A stretch of DNA of 64,000 bases from Bryum argenteum (taxonomy: Eukaryota; Streptophyta; Bryopsida; Bryales; Bryaceae), in NCBI GenBank assembly GCA_037043015.1, contig CM073331.1, positions 682,001-746,000 of the forward strand, given 5' to 3'. Below the pieces are notes generated by a model. That model saw nothing but the letters and a program-made list of their open reading frames with translations. It was not told where the DNA came from and searched no databases. Every line of letters starts with the position of its first letter. Positions within the stretch are counted from its first letter, which is position 1. This document shows, in pieces, positions 1 to 10,300 of this stretch. Position numbers and translations under genes: made by a program.

Positions 1-39
1 AAACAGCCCGAGGGGCTGACAGGGCCGTTTAAGGGTTAA
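1..39. mobile_element. Right terminus of a TTAA-bounded inverted-repeat element, cut by the window edge
   Basis: The window opens in the last bases of an element that ends CCGTTTAAGGG followed by TTAA at 36-39. The same terminus closes the complete copies at 12897-13344 (CGTTTAAGGG-TTAA) and 3087-3994 (CGTTTAGGGG-TTAA). The left end lies outside the window. Assignment rests only on the terminal motif. Confidence 0.5.
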
Positions 40-263
40 CAAGTGGTCATGCTCTTACAACAAAACTATGACCTGTACATGGAGCCTTCATTAGCCCCAA
101 CTTTAAAACTCAAGCCGCACCCCCTAACAAGTAAAAGCCTACGCAAACATAGACCTAATACAGTAAAGGTAGTGCACAAGTCTTAAAATTCTAAAATTAT
201 TTGCATTGTCTTAAAATTCTAAAATTATTTGCAGTGGTTGTTGCTCAGTAAATGCTCTTCTAC

Positions 264-315
264 GCACCAATATGAAGAGCATGACTCTATAAGGTCATGC
301 TCTTTATATTGGTGC
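264..315. repeat. Near-perfect 22-bp hairpin
   Basis: The left arm at 264-285 and the right arm at 294-315 are reverse complements with one mismatch in 22, separated by an 8-base loop. The right-arm core GTCATGCTCTT occurs again at about 47-57. Arm length is compatible with a foldback transposon remnant or a small-RNA precursor, and the sequence cannot tell these apart. Confidence 0.5.
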
Positions 316-1180
316 AATGGGCTAGGCGGCCCAAAAGCCCTATTGTGATGCATCGCAACTCCGCCAAAGAAAGCATTGTAGCTTAGACTCTGTAAGGTGT
401 CATTGATTGCAAGAAAAACGCGGGAGCCCAAAGCTTAAGAGCAAGTAGGAACCTTAACCTCTTGAGGACTAAATTGGGTCCATCGGAAACAAGCGTTGTG
501 AGTCTAGTTTGAGTTTAAAAGGGAATGGAAGGGAAATGGAGGTCTAAATGTAAATAAATAAATAAAAACACCAAACCCTTGTGGGGTTGGGATTGGCGTG
601 AATTAATGTCCGTTCGACCTACCCTTGATGATATACTCACAAGACAAAATAACAATGACGTAGGACTACTATTCCCTTGCATGGTGGATACTATAACCAT
701 AAGTAGTAACTAGTGGCCATTAAAGTAGTAACCAAAGGTTTTGTTATATAAGTTATGGTTTGTTTGTTGGTTTACGTCATATTGGTATAACTTTAGGTTG
801 TTGATCTAGTTAGTTGTCACATTGTTGACATTGTTGGATTGTTTCGTGAAGATTTAGCTGTGTTGTAATGGTGGTACCGCTTCGGTCTTCTTTGAGCATC
901 GTTTTGTATGGTAGTGCTATGTACTGAGCTAGACTAAATTTACATCGACCTCGGCCCACATACCCTTTGTGTGACAAGATTACTTTCTGTATAAAAAAAA
1001 GGTCATGCGATATGACAATTTCGTACTTTTTGTCTTATGGGGGTTGCTTGTCTAGTGGTAGAGGTTTATTATTTTCTATTTTGTTTTTTTTGTGGTAAAA
1101 TAGACATCGCACAATGTATGGCAACAATGTTAATTGCTTTGAGGGTATTTCTTGTGATTTATTTCAGTACTTTGAATTTG

Positions 1181-1717
1181 TCATGAATTTGTCGTCATAG
1201 ATGAGATGTATGTGGATGCTATGGCTCCTACTATTGTAACTATTAGTGATTCTACCATCCAACCTTTATTCTTAATGTCATAAATGAGAGGTTGATACTT
1301 TTCTACTTTTCTATTTATACATATTGGTGAAAATATGTCCTTACAATATGTGAATTCTTTAAATTGTATAATGAGGTTCTTATTAGGAGTTGTAGGAGGA
1401 TTTGATTGATATGGATGTCCCTTAATACATAATACATTAGGTTTAAGTCCTGTATTGCAATGATATGTGCCTTGCAATGACATGTGCGCATGTACATGGG
1501 AGTAACCATGACGGGACTGTACTCTCTTGGGGTTCTCATTGAAATTGTCGACATTCATTATAGAATAGCATCTTGGTTTCTTTTGATGAAACAAAAAAAT
1601 TTCTAATTTCCTAAACAACTTTGTTGTGTCTTTCTGTTCCAAGTGCGTGTACATGGTGTTCATATTGAGAAGAACGTGTAATCGAGTGTCCCCGTCTTGG
1701 GAATTACATATAGGCAT
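1181..1717 (-). CDS. Unrecognised 178-aa open frame, doubtful gene
   Basis: This minus-strand frame stays open for 178 codons in AT-rich DNA. The product looks like a soluble mixed protein with no signal peptide, membrane segment or motif I know. There is no recognisable splice context, and the neighbourhood is transposon-derived. It may be a decayed mobile-element coding remnant or chance. The open frame at 2205-2519 on the same strand lies upstream and might have belonged to the same ancestor. Confidence 0.18.
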   Translation of the reverse strand: MPICNSQDGDTRLHVLLNMNTMYTHLEQKDTTKLFRKLEIFLFHQKKPRCYSIMNVDNFNENPKRVQSRHGYSHVHAHMSLQGTYHCNTGLKPNVLCIKGHPYQSNPPTTPNKNLIIQFKEFTYCKDIFSPICINRKVEKYQPLIYDIKNKGWMVESLIVTIVGAIASTYISSMTTNS

Positions 1718-2204
1718 GAGTTTGACGGATATGCTTTTCTACCAAAAACAATCGTTTTCTAGCATTGCCCATATGTTGCCCATTTCTTAATTTAAAATGA
1801 CATATTTTTATGTGGTTTCTTAATTTAAAATGACATTATTTCGGCTCTAAATATATTCTGTTAACGAAGAAGTCTTTTGGCTAGTTCGGTGTTTTTGGAA
1901 TGATAGTATATTCCATATCGGGCTTTTTCACGTAATCAATGACCACCGATGTCTTACGGTGGGTGAAAGGAGTCATCCGTATAATAGCAATATTGTGGTA
2001 GAAATTTTAAGAAGTTTGTCAGTCCCAAAATAAGGAATAGGTAGTAGGTTGTAATTTGTAAAAATATTATCAATATAATACGTAAGTGTATTTTATCCTT
2101 TACTTTTATTTACTCGTATATTTGGTTGGGTGGGGAGGGCCATTCTGTATAAACGATTGCTGAACTTGTAAGGTGTTAAATATAAATTTGAGTGAATATA
2201 CTTC

Positions 2205-2519
2205 TTAAGTAGTTCCATTTTTTATATTTTTATGGTGTTTACAAAATATGTGTATGGCGGAAGATTTTGTTTGTGGTTTATTTAATTCTAGTGGTTTAGT
2301 TAATTCAAAATATATAATTGTATCTGCCCAAATGTATTTGACAACATATGTGTCACGGATAGGGCCTACATGCAGTGTAATATTTTGATATGACTTCTTA
2401 TTTGGTAAGGTTAGTAAGGTTATGGTGCTTGGGTTATTTTCAGCTCCAAGCCTAGCCCAATATAGAGCTGTTTTGGTATTGGCTTCATTGGAGGGTGTGC
2501 ATATCCTATTCTCTTCCAT
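2205..2519 (-). CDS. Unrecognised 104-aa open frame, doubtful gene
   Basis: A minus-strand open frame of 104 codons with ordinary amino-acid composition and an ATG start. No family was recognised. It lies about 490 bp upstream, on the same strand, of the 178-aa frame at 1181-1717. Coding potential is suggested only by length in AT-rich DNA. Confidence 0.15.
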   Translation of the reverse strand: MEENRICTPSNEANTKTALYWARLGAENNPSTITLLTLPNKKSYQNITLHVGPIRDTYVVKYIWADTIIYFELTKPLELNKPQTKSSAIHIFCKHHKNIKNGTT

Positions 2520-2720
2520 TTGTATGTAAATGACTTTTCAGTTGATCCAATGAATAAATTAATTCGACACTTTCAACTATATTATACCACACCCATTTGA
2601 GTCTTTGAGCTTATACCGTACCACCATAACAGGTTTGTTCATAAATAACCCTTAAAAAAAAAACTAAAAAAAACTAAAATTACAAACCAAGAGGACCAAA
2701 AAGATGGGAAATTATAGGTT

Positions 2721-2901
2721 ACTGCAACAGTCAATTGGATGAGTTATTGCAACAATCAATTGGATGAGTTATTGCAACAATCAATTGGATGAGTTATTGC
2801 AACAATCAATTGGATGAGTTATTGCAACAATCAATTGGATGAGTTATTGCAACAATCAATTGGATGAGTTATTGCAACAATCAATTGGATGAGTTATTGC
2901 A
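2721..2901. repeat. 25-bp minisatellite, seven copies
   Basis: Seven head-to-tail 25-bp units (unit core GCAACAATCAATTGGATGAG) run from 2721 to 2895, followed by a 6-base partial unit. The first copy has two differences; the other six are identical. Each unit contains the palindrome CAATTG. No spacers separate the units, so this is not a CRISPR-like array. Such uniformity implies recent expansion by slippage or unequal exchange. Confidence 0.95.
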
Positions 2902-3086
2902 TGTAATGAGAACCATAAACTAAACATGTGTATGTGAAAAATACACATATGTGGGCAATTAGGCTGTTTCTTGGGTAAAATAATTCATTGGTCAAGTTTA
3001 TCGGACACTTCAATCTTTGCATTTTATTTGCAACCTCCTTGGTTTAAAAAGAATAGTGCAAAATAGTAATTTCCAAGGTTTTTTGT

Positions 3087-3994
3087 TTAACCCCTAAACG
3101 ACCATGGTGTTTTGAGAGCTCCAAACTCCAAAACTGCGATTTCATACCACCATGTAAATTTTGGAGTATGAATTTTTTTTTTACAATTTTTTGAAATTTT
3201 CAATCGTAGGATCTTAAAGATAACTACCATCAGAGGTAGTGTTAAAGATTTCAACCGTTGGATCTTTTCCATTTGTAAGATCGTAGCATTCAAAATTGAT
3301 GCAAACTTTTTTTGCAGCAGACATAGTCTACTTTGTGCAAAGGATAACGTGATGCTTAATACGTCAAACATTTTGATTATATTTTTTTTCCTGTAGATAA
3401 TTAAGTTGAGCATTACCATGCAAAATTTTAGACACTCATTTGGCTTTTTGAACCTTCATGCAATTTATTTAGTAGAAGAAGTTAGAAATCAAGGATTTGA
3501 TAAAACAAGCACCACATTTATTGTATTTTGGTTTAGGTGATTGAATGGTGAGTAGGTGCCTTCATGAGTTTGTGATTTTTAAGAAAAAAGAAATTCAAAA
3601 AATTTCCTAAATCTCAAATTTTAGCAAATTTCGAAAGAAAAACTTGTAATATTATAGAAACTTTGGATCTAGTTCTTGTAATTTTTTGAAGGGTGCCCAT
3701 GTAGGACTTAGGTCACTTGGAAAACTAAGTACAAAATCAGTCAAGAAAAATTTATTTTTTTAAAATCTCAAAAAAAAGTTAAAATTAAAAAGTTTTTTTC
3801 TGCCCGCCCCAAAGCCGAAAACGAAAATTTGCGTTTAAAAACTCCAAAAGTGGAGTTTGACTTTGCAAATTTTCCCACATACATGGAACATCCAATAAAA
3901 ATCTTGGGCAAAAATATTGATTTTAAACCCTTCATTTAGGCTGCCCAAAATAGCAAAACAGCCAAATCAGAGGCCTTGGTCGTTTAGGGGTTAA
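3087..3994. mobile_element. TTAA-bounded non-autonomous DNA element, 908 bp with both TTAA
   Basis: The left end is TTAA (3087-3090) then CCCCTAAACGACCATGG. The right end is CCTTGGTCGTTTAGGGG then TTAA (3991-3994). The inverted repeat is about 17 bp with one mismatch. No transposase frame exists inside; the 110-aa minus-strand frame at 3087-3419 is just the left end read through. TTAA duplication plus termini beginning CCC match the piggyBac superfamily signature, which is family knowledge; no enzyme was seen. Confidence 0.75.
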
Positions 3995-4740
3995 TGATCT
4001 GATTAGAACTAATATGGCCATACTCGTTGGGATTTCCATATTGAAAAGAATAAGAATAAGAATAAAAATAATAAAAAATAAAAAATAAAAGAAATAAAAG
4101 AATACATCTCACAAAAATGAATTGTTTAATTGATTCACTCGAAAAGGAATAGAATTTCAATTTCAATGAAATATAAGGGCATATTAAAGGGAAAGGGTTA
4201 ATATTTTTGTGTACATATTGGCACAACAAGAACTAGGTTGTAAAGTCATTGTGAATAGAATGTTGTTTACCAATCCTTGAATGATCATGCTTAGAGGTCA
4301 TAACAACTATGGTGCGGCAACTAATCTCTCTTGGGGTGAACACGATGCTAGTTCCTACCAAGCCACTAGTGCCTTTGAGATAAACAATATAGTACTTCTC
4401 TCAAAGGTACCAATATAGTGAGGTTCACGAATTGGGCACAATAATTGAGTGGTCTGTGGTGGTGAGCACCATGCGAGCATGGGGAATGGAATTGTCAACA
4501 TCCTCGTAGGGAGCCATGAGCTCCAGTCACCAAGTTAAGGCTTGACTTGACAACCATCTATTAGTAAACCATATCACAAACATTGTTGCATTGTTCATGT
4601 ACATTGACTATTACAACCGATAAATTGAAGTTCCTTATTTTGTTGAAACAGATTGGTGTGAATTGCATGTAGCCAACTTTTAGTTGATTTGAATTAGGTT
4701 AGGCTCACATCGACTCATTTAATACATAGTTAAAACTTGT
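3995..4740. other. Intergenic DNA, no feature recognised
   Basis: A purine-rich stretch (4046-4102, many AATAA/AAAAT words) is the only compositional oddity. No gene, repeat array or clear terminal repeat was found. Confidence 0.5.
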
Positions 4741-5245
4741 TTAAGCTTTAACTCGGCCGAATGTCAAAAATCGACATTTTGGAAGAATGCAATAACTTTG
4801 AAGAGCCATAACTTCTTCATTTAGAGTTGCCTGTTTTGAATGAAATCAATTGGATTGGGTTCCAAATTAAGTCTACTTTGTGTGGTGAAAATCTAAATCC
4901 CAGACAATGAAGTATGAATAAATGACATGCGGCTCTTGTTTTTGAGTTTTCAAACATGAGGCATGTTTTGCCAATGGGAGGCAATTATAGGAAATTCAAG
5001 AAAGATGTTTTCATGCATTTTTTTTACATAATCATGATCTTAAGAAGAAGGGTAACAACTTGCTAGTAGGAAGATTTGATCTGAACATTTTTGGTACACA
5101 CATACATGGACAAGTTAGGTGCAAGATCTTATGGTTACATACTAGACATTACATCAAAAATTGAAAATTTTCATCTTGCATTGTAAGAGGGTGGTTTTGA
5201 GGAGTTTTGGCAGTTTTGGGGGCTTTCGACTTTAGGGGCGAAACT
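4741..5245. mobile_element. Decayed TTAA-family element
   Basis: From TTAA at 4741 the sequence CGGCCGAATGTC, then GACATTTTGG, then GAGCCATAACTTCTTCAT matches the reverse complement of the right end of the complete copy at 28349-28963. The far end near 5232-5245 reads CTTTAGGGGCGAA, a damaged version of the family terminus TTTAGGGGTTAA. Related internal sequence recurs at about 15780-15930. Boundaries are approximate. Confidence 0.45.
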
Positions 5246-5357
5246 GACTCCAAAAATCCACAAAACATCCAGATTGGCTAAATAAATAAATGAGAACACC
5301 AAACCCTTGTACAGTCCCCTCCAGATGATTTACGAATTCAGCATTCAAGAACAATTT

Positions 5358-6211
5358 TTCTATCAACTTTGAACATTGCTTGTGCACTCAAAAATGATCC
5401 GATTTCAAAACCGTGAAGTGCGTTGCAACCACAATCATGAAGACTACTACATCTTTGACATGGTTGCACACATTCGACAATGAAAGGAATATAAACGATT
5501 AGGAATACTTCATACACTATCGACAAACAAGTGTTACCATTCTTTGCTTCAATTTGAATGTTCATTCTAGCTTGCAAATTTGAAATGAGCTTGCAAGTTT
5601 GTTCTTTAGATATTGCAGATAATTCATGATGCATGATTTGTATCACTTCTACTTCATGCTACAATCTGGAGCGGAGTCTTAAATATTCTTGATATTTGAA
5701 GAATTTTTGTCAAAGCTTGTAGAAGCCCTTCCCACTCCTCAACAATGTTGCACTAGAAAGTAAAGGGTGGTGCATGAGACATTGAGTGATATCTCTCACG
5801 AATTGATCACTAAGCTCAGATATGTTTGTTATTCTTGCCGATTTTAAGGATTGACTTATCAATCTACTATAAATACTATGTAATATCTTTACAAAAATTG
5901 CTCCACACCACAACACGAGAGGAAGAGACACAAATCATACATTACGAATGAGCTACACTATCTAAAGGACAAACTTACAAGCTCATTTCAAATTTGCAAG
6001 CTTGAATGAACATTCAAATTGAAGCAAAGAATGGTAACACTTATTTGTCGATAGTGTATGAAGTATTTCTAATCGTTTATATTCCTTTCATTGATGAATG
6101 TGTACAATAGTATTGGAGAGGTAGTAGTCTTCAGTGCGGTTGCAACCCACTTTACGGTTTTGAAATCGGATCATTTTTGAGTGCACAAGCAAGCAATGTT
6201 CAAAGTTGATG
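5358..6211. repeat. Large inverted duplication, arms of about 246 bp
   Basis: The left arm (5358-5603) and right arm (5965-6211) are reverse complements with scattered differences, separated by about 360 bp. Read outward to inward, the arms share a peptide with the core IEAKNGNT, then SIVYEVFLIVYIPFI, then FEIGSFLSAQA. It is open on the minus strand of the left arm (frame 5338-5646) and broken by a stop in the right arm. The parental gene is not recognised. A transcript crossing both arms would fold into a long hairpin. Confidence 0.8.
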
Positions 6212-6418
6212 GAATACTTGGTAGTTGATGAAATGGAGGTGGCACCGATCGAAGCACAATTTCACTCTCCCGAAGATCTTATTGCGCTCCGTTCATCTCG
6301 TGTTCGAAAACTTCAGCAAAATAGTGATGAGAATATTGCGAGAATGATTCTGCCTCTAATAGCTTTTTGCAGTTCAAAAAGTCATTCACTCTGCACGACG
6401 GAAGTATTAATGAGCTGA
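6206..6418 (+). CDS. Unrecognised short open frame next to the inverted repeat
   Basis: A 70-codon plus-strand frame begins at the outer edge of the right arm of the inverted duplication and continues into unique, less AT-rich DNA. It is hydrophilic and acidic at the start. It might be the continuation of the gene fragment in the inverted repeat. No family was recognised and it may not be expressed. Confidence 0.15.
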   Translation: MMEYLVVDEMEVAPIEAQFHSPEDLIALRSSRVRKLQQNSDENIARMILPLIAFCSSKSHSLCTTEVLMS

Positions 6419-6419
6419 C

Positions 6420-7358
6420 ATAGGAGGACGTGATTCAGTTCAATGTACTGAAAGGAACTTCTCAATGATTGATAGCGAGATCGATTTCGTAACAGTACGA
6501 AAAGTGCTCTTTACAAGTTGCGCCTCATCATCGACGTGGTCCTCGGTAGACAAGAAGATTGGAAAAATCGCTTCACAGAAGAATTGCGACTCAATAGCTC
6601 GGTACAAATCCCTCAAGCATCGTTAGAAATTCAATACTAGAGGTTTTGGCGCACTTGTCATTGATTCGATGATCGAGAGGACGTATCTCAGCCTTTGATT
6701 AACGTCTGTGTTCCAAATTGATTACCGCAAGTGCCGGAGCTCGCACGCTGCGTCATTTCAACTCTGTGAAGAGACTAAGATGTCGCTTTCAAGCCATAAA
6801 GGGGTGGGAAGTCCACCTGTAGTAAAAAGGTTGAGGTCTCACGGTATTCGCTGTGCAGCGCTTTAGAATTTCGACCGTGCTTTTTGTCTAAAACCGACAC
6901 CTATATATTTTGAGTCGTTCCCTAGAGTCAATGTCGTCGCGCTCCGAATTGGAAATCTCTTCTTGCCGTGCCGTTATAAATTTGAGTGAATTTGAGCGCC
7001 ATCTGATGATGGCGTCATTGCATTTGTCGAACAGAGAATAGCGACGATTCGAATTGGAGACTTAGCTTCTCTCAGAGTATCTTGATTGTGTTTGAGGTAC
7101 AGAATTTGTATGTTTTCAGTGTGGAAGTTGAATTGGATATTGAAGGAAGGGCAGCAGAGTGAAAGGGTGGACACTTCTTGACGTTCGGAGAAGAAGCATA
7201 TTGCTGATCATCAACCGGTCTCTTCTTGCTTTCTCGATTGAGAATGAGATGCAGGCTGTTTTTGTGATTGATTGGTGGCTTTCGAGCTTCTCCCGTGAGC
7301 TTGCGCAATGTATTAGGGTCTGGAACATCTTGTTTAAATAGCAGAATTTGCAAGCAGA
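6420..7358 (+). promoter_or_regulatory. Upstream region and probable 5' UTR of the ClpX gene
   Basis: This stretch is less AT-rich than the repeats to the left and lies directly before the ClpX start codon. No TATA box or transcription start could be fixed. Short open frames in it (for example 7159-7341 plus) look like chance or upstream frames. Called by position only. Confidence 0.35.
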
Positions 7359-10300
7359 ATGGCGGCCGTGAGGGGGAAGAGGTTAAGTGATGTTGCCAGG
7401 AAATGCCTGAACACATTGAGCTCAGGAGGCAGATCTATCGAGAACTCGTTGATCACTTCGACTTCCGTCATTCCACATTGTCAACATGATTATGTTCGGT
7501 CATTACTGCGAGGGGCAGGGAGAATAGATCAAAGTAGGATCCTACAAGTGGCCAGATATCACGAAGGAAGACCAAGACGAGTAGTGAAGGGCTTGCAAGC
7601 CCAAGCAGTGTGCTCGAGCTGCAACACGCCAGTGTATCCCTCAGTGGCATCGATTTATCCATTATCTGATGCTGTGCCGCCGTGTTCGAATTGCGGAAGC
7701 TTCGAGACTCACTTGATTATTGAGAGTGAGGGAACAAGGGACGATTCGATGCAATTGCGGCATTCCGTGCAACGTGTTTCGCAATGGCATACCGCTGCTC
7801 ATCGAGGGCAAGGAGGGTATGGTGATGGCCAGACCTGGCAGCAAGGTGCAAGTTCACGTCCGCCAACTCCTGCAGCGGCTGCTGCTCAAGCTGCAGCTGC
7901 TGGTTCTTCACCATATCCTTCTAGCACCAATCTTCTCCGTGCACAAACGGGCATTGGAGGCTCAGGAGGATCGAGTGCTGGTTCGGGTTCTAGAGACTCC
8001 TGGGGTGGCTCGTCTCTTGGAAAAGATCTTCCTACTCCCCGTGAGATTTGTCAAGCTTTGGACAAATTTGTCGTCGGACAGGAACGAGCTAAGAAGGTTC
8101 GTGCACCTTTCACCTCCTTACCAAACGATTGTCAGTAACCAAATATAGAGAGCAATGCAAAAGTTAAAAGCTACTGATTATACAGAAAAACTTTTGTTCG
8201 TATGCAACTCCTCTGCTTTTGTCGGTAGTGTGACATAGTCGATTCTTAAGTATCAGATTCAATCTTTTGATGTATTGTTACGTTGTTATTTGCCACTCAC
8301 AGACTGCATTGTACATTGTAGTCATCTCATACCTCAACTGAGAGTGCAATAAACCGTCGTCAACCTAGATTAGTTGTTCATAACTCCTCATACTTCTGCT
8401 TTGGGTGGATAGTAATATTATATCAAAAAGGTACTTGATTTTATTGTATCCTGGGAGAGACTTTCGTGATTAGAGGTTAAGAGATTGCCACTCGCTTTAA
8501 GATTATGAGTCTCGCAACAGAAGGAAGGTCGATTTCATATGCTAACATTCTGGTCCCTGCAGATATTGTCTGTGGCGGTTTACAACCATTACAAGCGTAT
8601 TTACTTGGAGTCTGTGAGGAAAGGAAACGTGGAACCTGCTAGTGATGGGTATATATCATATCCCATTCTTTATTCCCAGTGTATCGTTTTAGTCAATTAC
8701 CTATGTACTTTATTCAGCACCTCATTGGAAAATTTTCAACTATATACAGCTACTTCCTTGTTTATCATTCTTGGCTAATTGGCAAGATGCCGCGTGTCTG
8801 TGCATTTTCAGGTTCAGTTTGAGTGACGTCGAAGGTGAAGAAAATGATGTTGTAGAATTGGAGAAAAGCAATGTACTTCTCATGGGTCCTACTGGTTCTG
8901 GTACGTTTCAATCTTGTACTGCCTAACTGCTGATGCAAATCCCCGTTAAGTTAGAATTTACTCTCGCCTACATCAGTCGATGATAATCAGATATAAGCTT
9001 AAGAGGTGCTAAAGTTGTTTTCCTCTGTCAGGCAAAACCCTGCTTGCCAAAACCTTGGCTAGATTCGTTAACGTACCTTTCGTCATCGCTGATGCTACAA
9101 CCCTCACTCAGGTGACCATTCTGAGATCACTACTTAATAAGTTTGAAGCTTCAGCTCCGTCCTCTAGTTACATAGACGTCCGACAGTTTCTCTTCTAAGT
9201 TTGGCATTTTACTATATTAGCTTGGTAGTCATTACGGTCTTTGGCCATGTGCAGGCAGGATATGTAGGAGAGGATGTTGAATCGATTCTTTACAAACTTT
9301 TGATGGTATGATCATCATTTTCCTTCGCTCTTTATCATTCCGCAGTTTTCTGTTGTTTCTTGCATGAGTTTTGTATTATGTTGGAGCTCTCAGTTAGGTT
9401 ATGAAATACTGAAGAGGCTTATAGTTCATTTGGTGACGGGATTTGTGACCACAGGCAGCAGAGTTCAATGTGGCTGCTGCCCAGCAGGGTATCATCTATA
9501 TAGATGAAGTGGACAAGATTACGAAGAAGGTATATAAATTCTTCTTGCTCCATTAGTCGGTTATTAGTTGGTGACTATCGTGGGAATGACAATCTTCAAA
9601 GCACGCAGCCAATATTGTCCTCAGTGCTGATAGTCAGTGCATTGTTCAGGCAGAGAGCGTGAACATCAGCCGGGACGTGTCCGGTGAAGGCGTCCAGCAG
9701 GCGTTATTAAAGATGTTGGAAGGCACTGTAGGTTCCTCTTTACCTCTTTTCCTATACATTTCATGCAGATTACTTAAGCCTAAGCCTGAGGAAAATGAAC
9801 CGGGCTCCTGCTCACACCTCTGGTCATTCAAACATTGCTGACATCCTAAAGGTTGCTTGTAACCCAGTACGTCATGTCTTGAGATTAATAATTGACTTTG
9901 ACAAAGATGATGGTTTCGCTCATGGTTGCCTTTCATGGTACAGATTGTGAATGTTCCTGAGAAGGGGGCACGAAAACATCCAAGGGGAGACCATATCCAG
10001 GTACCATAGGTCCTAGTGCCATCTCGGAGCACTTCTCTTATTACCTCATTCTCTTATTGCAACTCTGCTCTTTGGATGGAAAGATGGTTTATAGTGTTTT
10101 GTGTTGTATACAAAAAGATATGGGGGTGGACATTTCTGTGAGCGGTGTAAGTTTTGCAGATGGATACGAAGGATATTCTCTTCATATGTGGAGGCGCTTT
10201 TGTCGAACTTGAGAAGACAATTGCAGAAAGGTAATCGATACTAAGTCATAAAAGATCGCCTGGTAGAGATGTATTTTCTTACGTGTTACGATCTTGGATA

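Larger units (their letters stand above)
40..2720. other. AT-rich DNA with no convincing gene
   Basis: No recognisable gene was found. A 24-base segment is directly duplicated at about 183-233, a short hairpin lies at 264-315, and two longer minus-strand open frames are listed separately. The rest has runs of A and T and frequent stops in all frames. Confidence 0.5.

Noticed and set aside
2721..2901. CRISPR-like appearance of the 25-bp repeat
   Set aside because: Units are directly adjacent with no spacers and the DNA is plant nuclear; it is an ordinary minisatellite.
4194..4200. GGGTTAA as another TTAA-element end
   Set aside because: The preceding bases (GGGAAA) do not match the TTTAGG/TTAAGG terminus and no partner end was found.
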